64,000 nt of DNA, from the NCBI RefSeq assembly GCF_001013905.1, contig NZ_LN831790.1:1364001-1428000 (forward strand). The letters are read 5' to 3'. Positions 34,861-44,529 of the stretch are shown in pieces; the stretch's first letter is position 1; each line of letters begins with the position of its first letter. A program made the position numbers and the translations under genes. The notes under the pieces are model-generated. The model had not been told where the DNA came from, did no database searches, and was given only the letters and a program-made list of their open reading frames with translations. This DNA comes from Streptomyces leeuwenhoekii. GTDB lineage: Bacteria > Actinomycetota > Actinomycetes > Streptomycetales > Streptomycetaceae.

Positions 34861-36194
34861 CATCAGCAGTATCCGGTGACAGCCTGCTCGCCCCCGGGTG
34901 GGCGGGCTCCCCGGCCGCCGGTGCCACCAGTGACAGCGCGTATCTGGGAGCGCTGCTGGAGGCGGAGGCGGCCCTCACCCGCGCCCAGGCGGCGCTCGGC
35001 CTGGCCCCGGCGCGGGCGGCGACGGCGGTGACCGAGGCCGCCGATCCGGCCCGCTTCGACACCGCCTCGCTGGCCGAACGCGCCCGCGGCGGCGGCAATC
35101 CGGTGATCCCGCTCGTCGCGGACCTGACGAAGGCGGTCGGCGAGGAGTACGGCCCGTACGTCCACCGGGGCGCGACCAGCCAGGACATTCTGGACACGGC
35201 GACGATGCTGGTCGCCGCCCGCACCCTGGACCTGATCCTGGGCGACCTGGAACGCGCCGGGCGGGCGCTGGCCGCCCTGGCCGCCGAGCACCGCGACACC
35301 GTGATGCCCGGCCGGACGCTCACCCAGCACGCCGTGCCGACGACGTTCGGGCTGAAGGCCGCCGGATGGCGGTCGCTCGTCCTCGACGCCCGGGACCGCG
35401 TCGCCGCGGTGCGCGGCGCCCTGCCCGCGCAGCTCGGCGGCGCGGCGGGCACCCTGGCGGCCTTCGGGGCGTACGGCGCCCCGGACCCGGCCGCGCTGCC
35501 GGCCGCGTACGCCCGTGAACTGGGCCTGGCGGCCCCGCTGCTGCCGTGGCACACCCTGCGCACGCCCGTCGCCGACCTCGCCGGGTGTCTCGCCCTCACC
35601 ACCGGGGCGCTCGGCAAGATCGCCGCGGATGTGCTGGTGCTGTCCCGCACCGAGGTCGGCGAGGTGGCCGAGGGCAGCGGCGGCGGCTCGTCGGCGATGC
35701 CGCACAAGGCCAACCCCGTGCGCTCCACGCTGATCGCGGCGGCGGCCCGGCGGGCCCCGCAGCTCGCCGCCACGCTGTACGGCGCGCTGGCCGCCGAGGA
35801 CGAGCGGCCGGCCGGCGCCTGGCACGCCGAGTGGGAGCCCCTGCGGGACCTGCTCCGGCTGGCCGGCGGTGCCGCCCGGGACGCCGCCGAACTGGCCGAG
35901 GGGCTGCGGGTGCGGCCCGAGGTCATGCGCGCCCACCTCGACCTCACCCACGGGCTGGTCGTGTCCGAGCGGCTCTCCGCCGAGCTGGCCCCCCTCCTCG
36001 GACGGGCCCGCGCCAAGGCCCTGCTGACCGAGCTCGCCCGGCGGGCCTTCGCCGAGGGCCGCGGCCTCGGTGACCTGCTCGCCGGGGAACCGGAGCTGAA
36101 AGACACCGGCCTCGACCTCGACGGGCTCACCGACCCGTCCCGGTACACCGGCTGTGCCGGAGTTCTCACCGACCGCGCTCTGGAGCGACGTTGA
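34857..36194 (+). CDS. pcaB: 3-carboxy-cis,cis-muconate cycloisomerase
   Basis: 445 residues from GTG 34857 (4-base overlap with pcaG). Fumarase/aspartase superfamily: TSQDILDTA near residue 105, and the signature GSSAMPHKANPVRS near residue 280 with the mobile-loop catalytic serine. It lactonises 3-carboxymuconate to gamma-carboxymuconolactone. Length fits prokaryotic PcaB. It overlaps pcaL by 4 bases. Confidence 0.94.
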   Translation: MTSAVSGDSLLAPGWAGSPAAGATSDSAYLGALLEAEAALTRAQAALGLAPARAATAVTEAADPARFDTASLAERARGGGNPVIPLVADLTKAVGEEYGPYVHRGATSQDILDTATMLVAARTLDLILGDLERAGRALAALAAEHRDTVMPGRTLTQHAVPTTFGLKAAGWRSLVLDARDRVAAVRGALPAQLGGAAGTLAAFGAYGAPDPAALPAAYARELGLAAPLLPWHTLRTPVADLAGCLALTTGALGKIAADVLVLSRTEVGEVAEGSGGGSSAMPHKANPVRSTLIAAAARRAPQLAATLYGALAAEDERPAGAWHAEWEPLRDLLRLAGGAARDAAELAEGLRVRPEVMRAHLDLTHGLVVSERLSAELAPLLGRARAKALLTELARRAFAEGRGLGDLLAGEPELKDTGLDLDGLTDPSRYTGCAGVLTDRALERR

Positions 36195-37318
36195 ACGACA
36201 CCCTCCTCCATCACCGTGCCGAAGGCCCCGCTTCCGCTCCCCCGCTGCTGCTCGGCCCCTCGCTCGGCACCTCCCTCGCCCTGTGGGACCGGGTGGCGCC
36301 CGAGCTGTCCACCGGCCACCGGGTGATCCGCTGGGACCTCCCGGGCCACGGCGGTTCCCCGGCCGGGCTGCTCCGCGCCGGTGCCACCGTCGGCGACCTC
36401 GCCGATCTGGTGCTGGCGCTCGCCGACGCGCTCGGCGTGGAGCGGTTCGCCTACGCGGGGGTGTCGCTGGGCGGCGCGGTCGGGCTCCATCTCGCCCTGC
36501 ACCACCCGGAGCGGGTCTCCTCACTCGCGGTGATCTGCTCGTCGGCGCACTTCAACGGGGCGCAGCCGTGGCAGGACCGGGCGGCGCTGGTCCGGCGCGA
36601 GGGCCTGGCCCATCTCGCCGAGAGCGCGAACGACCGCTGGTTCACGCCCGGCTTCACCGTGCCGCGGCTGGTCCAGGACCACCGTGACGCCGACCCGGAG
36701 GCGTACGCCGCCTGCTGCGACGCGCTGGCCGCGTTCGACGTGCGCGGCCGGCTCGGCGGCGTCGCCGCGCCCACCCTCGTGATCGCCGGGCGCGAGGACC
36801 CCGCCACCCCCCCGGCCCATCTGCGGGAGATCGCCGACGCGGTGCCGGGCGCCACCCTGGTGGAGATCCCGGGCGCCTCGCACCTGGCGCCCGCGGAGCG
36901 CCCGGAGGCCGTCCTGGCGGCGCTGCGGGGCCACTTCCACGGGCACCCCGAGCGGGGCATGGCGGTGCGGCGCGCGGTGCTGGGCGACGCGCACGTGGAC
37001 CGGGCACAGGCCCGGCAGACCCCCTTCACCGCCCCTTTCCAGGACTTCATCTCACGCTACGCCTGGGGGGAGATCTGGACCGACGAGACGCTCTCCCGCC
37101 GCGAGCGCAGCATGATCACGCTGACGGCGCTGGTGGCGCACGGCCACTACGAGGAACTGGCCATGCATGTGCGGGCGGCGCGCCGCAACGGGCTGACGCC
37201 CGAGGAGATCGGCGCGGTGCTGCTCCAGACCGCCGTGTACTGCGGGGTCCCGGCGGCGAACTCGGCGTTCGCCACGGCCCAGCGGGTGCTGGCGGAGGAG
37301 GACGGCGGCGCCGGCTGA
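36191..37318 (+). CDS. pcaL: Fused 3-oxoadipate enol-lactonase / 4-carboxymuconolactone decarboxylase
   Basis: 375 residues from TTG 36191, whose TG is shared with the pcaB TGA (TTGA). Residues 1-250 are an alpha/beta hydrolase (PcaD) with nucleophile elbow GVSLGG near residue 98 and catalytic His in GASHLAPAERP. Residues about 255-370 are the PcaC carboxymuconolactone decarboxylase domain (RRAVLGDAHVDRA, SRRERSMITLTALVAHGHYE, GVPAANSAF). This PcaD-PcaC fusion is known from actinomycetes such as Rhodococcus. It joins the last two steps before beta-ketoadipate in one chain and ends the operon. Confidence 0.95.
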   Translation: MNDTLLHHRAEGPASAPPLLLGPSLGTSLALWDRVAPELSTGHRVIRWDLPGHGGSPAGLLRAGATVGDLADLVLALADALGVERFAYAGVSLGGAVGLHLALHHPERVSSLAVICSSAHFNGAQPWQDRAALVRREGLAHLAESANDRWFTPGFTVPRLVQDHRDADPEAYAACCDALAAFDVRGRLGGVAAPTLVIAGREDPATPPAHLREIADAVPGATLVEIPGASHLAPAERPEAVLAALRGHFHGHPERGMAVRRAVLGDAHVDRAQARQTPFTAPFQDFISRYAWGEIWTDETLSRRERSMITLTALVAHGHYEELAMHVRAARRNGLTPEEIGAVLLQTAVYCGVPAANSAFATAQRVLAEEDGGAG

Positions 37319-37343
37319 CCCGCCGGCCGCCCCGGGCGGCGGA

Positions 37344-40025
37344 CTACAGCGCGGCGCCCGCCATCTCCAGGGCTGCCTCGGCCCGTTCCACCAGTCCGTC
37401 CGCGCCGCAGGAGCGGGCCAGGTCCAGGCCCCGTTCGAGCTCGGCCGCCGAGCGGGCGGCGATCCCGTACTCGACGCGGGCCGCGGCGTGCTCGTACTGG
37501 CAGGGCGACGCCTCCAGGTAGGTGACCGCCTGGGCGGCGAGCCGGACCGCGCGCTGCCCGGTCTCCAGGGCGGCGGCGCAGCGCAGGGATTCGCCGATGG
37601 CGGTGTCCGTGCCGAACCGCTCGGCCCGCCGACGGGCCTCGGAGGCGAGCCGGGCGGCACGGGCGGGGTCCGCGACGGCCAGGGCCCTGGCCAGGTCGAC
37701 CGCCCAGGGGACCATCACCGGGTTGTGGTGGCCGCGGGCGGTCGCCGCCTTCTCCGCGGCCTCCAGTTCGCCGATGCCGTCCTCGGTGCGGCCCACGGCC
37801 AGCAGCAGCCGGCCGCGCACCGAGCGCGGGTCGGGCAGCACGATGGTGGACGGGTAGGGCGGGGCGAAGCCGTACTGCTCGGCGATCGACCACGCCTCGT
37901 CGACATGGCCGCGGGCGAGCAGCGTGTCGACCAGGTTGCAGGTGGCGGACCAGTACAGCGGCAGGCCCCGGCCGACCCGTTCGGCCAGGCGCAGCGACTC
38001 GCGCAGGGCCGCTTCCGCCTCCCGCAGGCGGCCCCGCCTGCGGTGGCCCAGTCCCAGGTAGGCGTGGGCGAGGGCCAGGTGTCCGCCGCTCCAGCCCGCG
38101 GTCTGGTAGGCGCGCAGGGCGTCGGTGAAGAGGGCTTCGGCGCGGTCGAGGCGGTCGGTGTAGGCGTAGGTGCTGGCCAGCATCATCAGCAGTTCCAGGC
38201 CCCACTCGGTGTCGGTCCAGCCGAGTCCGGGCGCGAGGCGGCCGTTGACGAGGGCGCGGTCGCACAAGGCGACGACCTCCTCGGCGTTCTCGCCGTGGGT
38301 CATCGCGTCGAAACCGCGCAGGATGAGCAGGGCACGCTCGGCGTTGTCACGGCCGGTGCAGGTGGCGGCGAGCTCGGCCAGGCGCGCGGAGCGGTCCGGT
38401 GCGGCGGTCTCACCGGCGTGGATGCCCTGCCACATGTACTGGACGGCCTGGAGCCGCAGCCGGGCCGGCCCGTCGGGGAGGCGGGCGGCTTCCGCCTCGA
38501 CCGTGCGCACGGCCTCGTCCAACTGGTCGTTGTGGAGCAGTGCCTGGGAGAGACGGAAGACGGCGTCGATGCGCGCCTGCTCGTCCAGGCCCGGCAGGGT
38601 CAGGGCGGTACGCAGGTGGGCGATGGTGGTGGCGGGCGCGGTCAGCAGCGTGGCGCAGCCCAGTTCGAAGAGCACACGCGCATGGGTGTCGGGCAGCGGT
38701 GGTTCCTCCAGGGCGCGTTCCAGGCAGCGGCGGGCCGCGTCGGGGGCGCCGACGGCGAGGTGCTCGCGGGCGGCCTCGCGCAGTTGCTCGACCACTTCCT
38801 GGTCGTCGTCCGGGTGGACCTGGATCAGATGGCGGGAGGCGGCCGCGGCACCGAGGCCCAGGTCGGTGACGATCTGGGCGGCGATGCCGTGCATGGCGCG
38901 GCGCAGCGCGTCCGGGATGGAGTTGTAGACGGCGCTGGCGATCAGCGGGTGCACGAACTCCAGCTCGCCGGTGCCGGCGGGCCCGGCGGCGGGGTCGGGT
39001 TCGGTGAGGATGCGGGCGCCCCGCAGCAGTTCGGCGCAGCGGACCGCGTCGGCGCGGTCCATGGTGGCGAGCCGGGCGACCATGTCGACGGTGATGCCGG
39101 TGCCGAGGATGGCCGCCGCCCAGGCGAACCGGGTGGCGTCGACGCCGAGGTTCTCCAGGCGGGAGACGAGGCCGCCGCCGCGGGCGGCCCGGTTCAGGGC
39201 GCGCAATTCGCCGGCCTGCGCCTCGACCGGTTCGAGTTCGCTGTCCCGCACCTTGGCGAGGAGTTCGACGGTGTCGTACGGGTTGCCGCCGGTGACGGCC
39301 CACACCTCGCGGCAGAACGGGGCGTCGGCCTGCTCGCCCAGGGTGGCGCGGGTGAGTCCGGCGGTCGCCTCCGGGGTGAGGGCGCTGAGCGCGGCCAGGG
39401 GGCGGGCCGCGGCGGCGACCGTGTCCAGGTGGCGGGCGCTCTCGCCGCTCACCTCGCCGGGCCGGCGGGCCACCACGACCAGGACGGGCAGGTCGTCCAG
39501 CCGCTCCACGAAGGCGGCGAGCCAGCGCAGGGTCTCCTGGTCGGCCCAGTGGACGTCGTCGAGGAGCAGCACCAGCGGATATTCCTGGCCGGCGAGCCGG
39601 CGTACGGCGCTGACGAGGCCGTCGCAGACGCCCTGCGGGTCGGCCTGCCGCTCCCCGGGGTCCGCTATGCCGAGGGCGGGGCCGACGATGTCGTACCGGT
39701 CGCCCAGGTACTCGCGCGCCTCGTCCGGGAGCATCGACACCAGCGCGGGCTGGAGGAGTTGCCGGACGACGTTGAAGGGGACGGAGCGGAGGGTCTCGCC
39801 GCCGCGTGCCGCCCACACCGTGCAGCCGGCGCGTTCGGCGATCCGCCGGGCCTCGGCCAGCAGGGCGGTCTTGCCGAGGCCCGCCTCGCCGCGGAGCACC
39901 AGTACGGTGCCGGGCGACGAGCGGTCCGCGCGCAGGGCGTCGACCGCCTGCGTGAGAGCGGCGATCTCCGCATCGCGCTCCCACAGGGAAGCCGAGGTGG
40001 CGGCCGTGGGCCGTACCTCCGTCAT
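37344..40025 (-). CDS. LAL-type AAA ATPase/TPR protein lacking its HTH
   Basis: 893 residues; ATG 40025 with GGGGAGGT upstream. Walker A GEAGLGKTA at residues 46-54, Walker B LVLLLDDVHW at 151-160, then an arginine-rich STAND-type region and a long TPR-like C-terminal half (residues about 470-885). This is the architecture of large LuxR-type (LAL/MalT) regulators. The protein stops at ADGLVERAEAALEMAGAAL, precisely where the linker to the C-terminal LuxR helix-turn-helix normally begins, and only 25 bases remain before the convergent pcaL stop. No HTH is encoded. It may be a signalling ATPase or a regulator that lost DNA binding. Confidence 0.85.
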   Translation of the reverse strand: MTEVRPTAATSASLWERDAEIAALTQAVDALRADRSSPGTVLVLRGEAGLGKTALLAEARRIAERAGCTVWAARGGETLRSVPFNVVRQLLQPALVSMLPDEAREYLGDRYDIVGPALGIADPGERQADPQGVCDGLVSAVRRLAGQEYPLVLLLDDVHWADQETLRWLAAFVERLDDLPVLVVVARRPGEVSGESARHLDTVAAAARPLAALSALTPEATAGLTRATLGEQADAPFCREVWAVTGGNPYDTVELLAKVRDSELEPVEAQAGELRALNRAARGGGLVSRLENLGVDATRFAWAAAILGTGITVDMVARLATMDRADAVRCAELLRGARILTEPDPAAGPAGTGELEFVHPLIASAVYNSIPDALRRAMHGIAAQIVTDLGLGAAAASRHLIQVHPDDDQEVVEQLREAAREHLAVGAPDAARRCLERALEEPPLPDTHARVLFELGCATLLTAPATTIAHLRTALTLPGLDEQARIDAVFRLSQALLHNDQLDEAVRTVEAEAARLPDGPARLRLQAVQYMWQGIHAGETAAPDRSARLAELAATCTGRDNAERALLILRGFDAMTHGENAEEVVALCDRALVNGRLAPGLGWTDTEWGLELLMMLASTYAYTDRLDRAEALFTDALRAYQTAGWSGGHLALAHAYLGLGHRRRGRLREAEAALRESLRLAERVGRGLPLYWSATCNLVDTLLARGHVDEAWSIAEQYGFAPPYPSTIVLPDPRSVRGRLLLAVGRTEDGIGELEAAEKAATARGHHNPVMVPWAVDLARALAVADPARAARLASEARRRAERFGTDTAIGESLRCAAALETGQRAVRLAAQAVTYLEASPCQYEHAAARVEYGIAARSAAELERGLDLARSCGADGLVERAEAALEMAGAAL

Positions 40026-40113
40026 CCCGTTACCTCCCCAAGTCGCCCGAACGACGTACGGATGTCGAGCGTAGCCGCCCGGCGGACTGAGTGGTGAGTG
40101 GTACGGGCATGAG

Positions 40114-40142
40114 TTGCCGAGACGGGTGACACAGGGTATAGG
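40114..40142 (+). promoter_or_regulatory. Candidate promoter of the first MHS transporter
   Basis: TTGCCG (40114-40119), a 17-base spacer, then TATAGG (40137-40142), a good vegetative-type promoter. It lies 75 bases upstream of the TTG start; the leader contains the imperfect palindrome TGACGATCAGTCA. Confidence 0.5.
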
Positions 40143-40216
40143 CGGGCCGCGCGGAAGGCCGCTCACCAGCCACGCACCGCCTGACGATCAGTCAATGCAG
40201 GGTATGGAGGCGGGCG

Positions 40217-41578
40217 TTGGAGGCAGCACGGGCGGGCGACGGCAGCCGGCGGGACCGGCCGGGCGCAGGGAAGGGGCGGCACCCCCGGGACCGGGGCGGA
40301 CCGGACAGGGCGCGCCGCCGCCGGGCGCTGGTCGCGGGCTCGGTGGGCAATCTCATCGAATGGTACGAATTCGGCGTCTACGGCTACTTCGCGACGATCA
40401 TCGCGGAGCGGTTCTTCACGCCCGAGGGCGGCGGCGAGGCCGAGGCCCTGGTGAAGACGTACGCCTCGTTCGCGCTGGCGTTCTTCTTCCGGCCCGTCGG
40501 CGCGGCGCTGTTCGGCCGGCTGGGCGACCGGATCGGGCGCCGTCCGGTGCTGGTCCTGGTGATCTCCCTGATGACGGGGGCGACGACGCTGATCGGCGTG
40601 TTGCCCACGTACGCGCAGGCCGGGGCCGCCGCGCCCTGGCTGCTGACCTTCCTGCGGATCCTGCAAGGACTGTCGGCGGGCGGGGAGTTCGGGGGCGCGG
40701 TGTCGGTGATGACGGAATTCGCCCCGCCGGGCCGGCGCGGGCTGTACGGGTCGTGGCAGTCCTTCACGGTGGCGCTCGGGCTGCTCGGCGGGGCGGGCGC
40801 GGCGGCGGTCCTGGCGACCGTGCTGACGGAACAGCAGCTCGCCGCGTGGGGCTGGCGGCTGCCGTTCCTGCTGACGCTGCCGCTGGGGCTGGGGGCGCTG
40901 TGGCTGCGGCTGCGGCTGGACGAGACGCCGGCCTTCCGCGAGGAGGGGGCGCGGGTGACTCCGCCCGCGCGCGAGGTGGCCGGGGCGATCGCGCTGGGCG
41001 CCGGGCGGATCATGGGCTGGGCGGCGGCCGGCTACACCTTCCTGGTCGTCCTGCCGTCGTACCTCCAGAGCAGTCTGGACGCGAGCTTCCGGCAGGCGCT
41101 GGTCGCCACCGTGCTGGCCAACGCGGGGTTCGCGGTGACGATCGTCCCGGCGGGTCTGCTCAGCGACCGGGTGGGGCGGCGGCCGGTGATGGTGACGGGG
41201 GCGCTGCTGGTGGCGGTGTCGTCCCTGCCGCTGCTGGACCTGCTCCAGGACCCCGGCGCCTCGGAGGCGGTGAAGGGCGCGGCGGTCCTCGCCGCGGGTG
41301 CCGTGGTGGGGCTGATGGCGGGGCCGGGACCCGCGCTGCTGTCGGAGATGTTCCCGACGCGGGTGCGCTACACGGGGCTGGGACTGGCCTACGCGCTGTC
41401 CAACGCGGTGTTCTCCGGGTGCGCGGGACTGGTCATCACCGAGACCGTGGAGCGGACCGGGAACGTGGACGTCCCCGCGTACTACGCGGCGGTGACCTGC
41501 GCGGTGAGCGCGCTCGCCCTCGCCGCCGCCCCCGGACGGGCGGCGCGCCGGGCGGACGCCGCCGGGGACGCGGGATGA
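40217..41578 (+). CDS. MHS-family MFS transporter
   Basis: 453 residues from TTG 40217, chosen because GGAGG sits 6 bases upstream and no ATG/GTG fits better. Twelve hydrophobic segments begin after VAGSVGNLIEWYEFGVYGY, the signature of the metabolite:H+ symporter family (shikimate, alpha-ketoglutarate, protocatechuate). GRLGDRIGRRPVLV is the MFS loop 2-3 motif, repeated as GLLSDRVGRRPVMV. Inner membrane. Proximity to the pca operon suggests an aromatic or dicarboxylic acid substrate. The pathway link is inference from position. Confidence 0.9.
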   Translation: MEAARAGDGSRRDRPGAGKGRHPRDRGGPDRARRRRALVAGSVGNLIEWYEFGVYGYFATIIAERFFTPEGGGEAEALVKTYASFALAFFFRPVGAALFGRLGDRIGRRPVLVLVISLMTGATTLIGVLPTYAQAGAAAPWLLTFLRILQGLSAGGEFGGAVSVMTEFAPPGRRGLYGSWQSFTVALGLLGGAGAAAVLATVLTEQQLAAWGWRLPFLLTLPLGLGALWLRLRLDETPAFREEGARVTPPAREVAGAIALGAGRIMGWAAAGYTFLVVLPSYLQSSLDASFRQALVATVLANAGFAVTIVPAGLLSDRVGRRPVMVTGALLVAVSSLPLLDLLQDPGASEAVKGAAVLAAGAVVGLMAGPGPALLSEMFPTRVRYTGLGLAYALSNAVFSGCAGLVITETVERTGNVDVPAYYAAVTCAVSALALAAAPGRAARRADAAGDAG

Positions 41579-41769
41579 CCCGATGAGGACCGGAGGACGG
41601 TGAGCACGCCGAACGGACCGAGGACATCGGGTCCGGTGAGAACGCCGGGAACGCCGGGAACGCGAGGAGGCTGAGAGCGCTGAGACCATCGAGAACACCG
41701 AGGTCGCCTGGGGCGCCGTGGACGGTACGGGCCGCGGGCGCGACGCGGGCGGTGCGGGCTGCGCGGGCG

Positions 41770-42966
41770 ATGCGGGTGATCGGGCTGATGTCCGGCACGT
41801 CGTACGACGCCATCGACGCGGCCGCGGCCGATCTGCGCCTGGCCGGGGACCGTCTGGTGCTGGAGCCGCTCGGGTCGGTGAGCGAACCCTACGGCGACGA
41901 GGTGCGCGAGGCGCTGGCTGCCGCGCTGCCCCCGGCCGCCGTGACGCTCGCCGACGTGTGCCGGCTGGACACCCGGATCGGGCAGGCGTTCGCCGCTGCG
42001 GCCGTCCGGGCCGACCGCGAACTGTGCGGCGGCGAGGCGGAGCTGGTCGCCTCGCACGGGCAGACCGTCTACCACTGGGTGGACGGGGGGCGGGTGCACG
42101 GCACCCTCCAGATCGGGCAGCCGGCCTGGATCGCCGAGGCGACCGGGCTGCCCGTGGCGGCGGACTTCCGGCCGCGGGACATCGCCGCCGGGGGGCAGGG
42201 CGCCCCGCTGGTCAGCCTGGTGGACTCGCTGTGGCTGCGCGGCCGGCCGGGCACTCCGGTCGCGCTGAACATCGGCGGGATCGCCAACCTCACCGCGCCG
42301 GACGGGTCCGCCTTCGACACCGGGCCGGGCTGCGCCCTGATCGACGCCGCCGTCCGGGAGTACAGCGGCGGGCGCCTGGCGTGCGACCGGGACGGCGCGC
42401 TGGCCGCCCGCGGCCGGGTGCACGGGCCGCTGCTGGAGCGGCTGCTCGCCGAGCCGTACTACGCGCTGCCCCCGCCCAAGACGACGGGCAAGGAGCTCTT
42501 CCACGCCGGCCGTCTGCGCGAGGCGCTGGCCGGGCTGGGGGCGCTGCCCGCCGAGGACGTCGTCGCCACGCTGACCCGGCTCACCGCCCGCACGATCGCG
42601 GACGCCGTGCGGGCGGCCGGCGCCACGGAGGTGATCGCCTCGGGCGGCGGCACCCGCAATCCGGTCCTGATGGACCTGCTCGCCAGGTCCCTGCCGGGGG
42701 TGGCGCTGCGCACCTCCGGCGAACTGGGGCTGCAGGAGCAGGCGAAGGAGGCGTACGCCTTCGCCGTCCTGGGCTTTCTGACGGCGCACGGACTGGCGGG
42801 CACCGATCCGGTGAGCACCGGGGCGCGGCACCCGAGCGTGCTGGGCTCGCTGACGCCGGGGCGGCAGGGGCTGCGACTGCCGCCCCCGGCGCGGAGACCG
42901 CCGGTGCGGCTGGTGGTGGCCCGTCCCGGCGTGGACGGCCGCGACACGGGTCCCGGTGCCGGGTAG
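41770..42966 (+). CDS. anmK: Anhydro-N-acetylmuramic acid kinase
   Basis: 398 residues from ATG 41770. It phosphorylates and hydrolyses 1,6-anhydro-MurNAc released from peptidoglycan turnover, giving MurNAc-6-phosphate for recycling. Signatures: VIGLMSGTSYDAID at the N-terminus, ELVASHGQTVYH, AADFRPRDIAAGGQGAPLV, ALNIGGIANLT, FDTGPGCALID and IASGGGTRNPVLMDLL. ASKHA-fold kinase, cytoplasmic. It follows the MHS transporter by 191 bases, so probably has its own promoter. The C-terminal 25 residues are an Arg/Pro-rich extension. Confidence 0.95.
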   Translation: MRVIGLMSGTSYDAIDAAAADLRLAGDRLVLEPLGSVSEPYGDEVREALAAALPPAAVTLADVCRLDTRIGQAFAAAAVRADRELCGGEAELVASHGQTVYHWVDGGRVHGTLQIGQPAWIAEATGLPVAADFRPRDIAAGGQGAPLVSLVDSLWLRGRPGTPVALNIGGIANLTAPDGSAFDTGPGCALIDAAVREYSGGRLACDRDGALAARGRVHGPLLERLLAEPYYALPPPKTTGKELFHAGRLREALAGLGALPAEDVVATLTRLTARTIADAVRAAGATEVIASGGGTRNPVLMDLLARSLPGVALRTSGELGLQEQAKEAYAFAVLGFLTAHGLAGTDPVSTGARHPSVLGSLTPGRQGLRLPPPARRPPVRLVVARPGVDGRDTGPGAG

Positions 42967-43014
42967 GGGGCGTCCTCTCATCGCGCTTTCACCGACGCCT
43001 CATACGGTGTGCCC

Positions 43015-44367
43015 ATGACGCAGGTGACTCCTCCCGGGTGGTATCCGGACCCCGGGCAGACAAGTGACGGTCCCCCGACCGAACGCTGGTGGGACGGCAA
43101 GGCGTGGACGGACCGGATCCGTCCCGCGGTGCCCGCCGTCGCGGAGGCTCCCCCGCCGGGGGAGGGCGGGGCACGGCCCGGTCAGGCGGCCCGGCCCCCC
43201 GCGGACGAGAGCGGATCCGGGGACCCGGCGACCGCCCCGCGGACGGGACAGCGGACCCGGCCCCCGGCGGACGCTCCCCGGCCCGGGGACGCGGCGGCCG
43301 CGGACCAGCCCGGACCGCCGGTCCAGCCCTCGGCCGAGGGGACGCGGCCGACGCCTCCGGCCGACGGGACGCAGCAGCCGGTACCCCCGGCAGACGGGGC
43401 TCAGCCGGTACCCCCGGTGCTCTCGGAACCGCCGGTACAGTCCCCGGCCGACGGGGCGCGGCAGCCGGCGCCCCCGGCGTACTCCGGGCCGCCGGTCCAG
43501 CCCGGGTACCCGGCTTTCCCCGCGCAGCCCGCGCACCCCGGGCAGCCGGTGTACCCCGGACAGCCCGTGTACCCGGGGTACCCGGTGTATCCCGCCTACC
43601 CGGCGGCCGCCCGGCGGCGTGGGCTGCGCACCGGCGTCGCCGTGGCCCTGGCCGCGGCGGTCCTGGCGAGCATCGGCGTCGGCGTCTACGCCCTGGCCGG
43701 CGATGAAGGCGGCGGCGACGACCGTGCCGGATCGCGGCAGCAGGACCCGCGCCCGGGCGGCCCGGACGGCCAGGGCGGCCCCTTCGGGGACGAGGACGGC
43801 GGGACGTCCCCGGGCCCGTCCGATCCGCCGAAGGTGGACAGCGGGTCGGTGACCGACCGGCTCAGCGGCATCAGCCTGCCCATCCCGGACGGCTGGTACG
43901 GCCAGGAGCTCGACTACGGCGCCCAGGTGACGTCGGACGACGCCTACCGGTGCCCCGGCGACACCTCCAAGACCTGCACCAAGGGCGGGGCGTACTCGGC
44001 ACCCGCGATGCTGCTCGAGACGGAGGGCGACACCGCCGAGGAGGTCGCGAAGGCGGACATCGAGGCGAACGCGCGGGAGTCGTACGGGGGGAAGACCTAC
44101 GGCTCGATCACCTCGCACGAGGTGCTCGCGTCCAAGGCGGTGACCGTGGCCGGGCAGAAGGGCTATCTGGTCCGCTGGAAGGCGGTCACGAGCAAGGGCG
44201 CCGACGGCTACGTCGAGTCGCTCGCCTTCCCCTCGCCGAGGAACCCCGAGCAGATCGTCGTCGTCCGCTTCGGTGTCGACACCACCGAGTCGCAGAGTGT
44301 GCTCGACGACATCGCCAAGGGCATCAAGGCGGCGTCCGGCGGCAGCGGCGACGGGCAGGACGTCTGA
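43015..44367 (+). CDS. DUF2510 membrane protein with Pro/Tyr-rich repeats
   Basis: 450 residues from ATG 43015 (a GTG at 43009 is also possible). Residues 5-35 are a DUF2510 domain (TPPGWYPDPGQ, ERWWDGKAWTD). Residues 40-195 are low-complexity and proline-rich, ending in YPxYP-type repeats (PVYPGQPVYPGYPVYPAYP). One transmembrane helix (TGVAVALAAAVLASIGVGVY, near residue 205) is followed by an Asp/Gly-rich linker and an extracellular domain of about 170 residues (LSGISLPIPDGWYGQ, GSITSHEV, PEQIVVVRFGVD). Such proteins are common in Streptomyces; the function is unknown. Confidence 0.85.
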   Translation: MTQVTPPGWYPDPGQTSDGPPTERWWDGKAWTDRIRPAVPAVAEAPPPGEGGARPGQAARPPADESGSGDPATAPRTGQRTRPPADAPRPGDAAAADQPGPPVQPSAEGTRPTPPADGTQQPVPPADGAQPVPPVLSEPPVQSPADGARQPAPPAYSGPPVQPGYPAFPAQPAHPGQPVYPGQPVYPGYPVYPAYPAAARRRGLRTGVAVALAAAVLASIGVGVYALAGDEGGGDDRAGSRQQDPRPGGPDGQGGPFGDEDGGTSPGPSDPPKVDSGSVTDRLSGISLPIPDGWYGQELDYGAQVTSDDAYRCPGDTSKTCTKGGAYSAPAMLLETEGDTAEEVAKADIEANARESYGGKTYGSITSHEVLASKAVTVAGQKGYLVRWKAVTSKGADGYVESLAFPSPRNPEQIVVVRFGVDTTESQSVLDDIAKGIKAASGGSGDGQDV

Positions 44368-44401
44368 GCCCTTCCCCCTTCTCCCCCCGGCCCCCGCACG
44401 A

Positions 44402-44448
44402 CGGCCGGGTGGGGCGCCCCTCCGCTCAAGAGGCGTCCCACCCGGCCG
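44402..44448. terminator. Strong bidirectional hairpin
   Basis: A 12-bp perfect stem CGGCCGGGTGGG / CCCACCCGGCCG continues, after one G-U pair, through CGCC / GGCG for about 17 bp. It lies in the gap between the DUF2510 gene and the convergent TetR gene. Confidence 0.75.
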
Positions 44449-44529
44449 GGGGTGCGCGCCGCCCCCGTCCCCACGGGTCGGCGCGAGCAGGTCACCGTCC
44501 AGTCATCCCATGGACGGCGGCCTGGGTCT

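Noticed and set aside
36154..36687. Plus-strand frame overlapping the start of pcaL
   Set aside because: Out of frame with pcaB and pcaL, which both have unmistakable domains.
41638..41668. Short direct repeats AACGCCGGG before anmK
   Set aside because: Simple G+C-rich slippage-type repeat with imperfect third copy; no symmetry that would suggest an operator.
43330..43600. Internal repeats in the DUF2510 gene as a mobile or CRISPR-like array
   Set aside because: They encode the in-frame Pro/Tyr-rich segment of the protein and vary in sequence and length.
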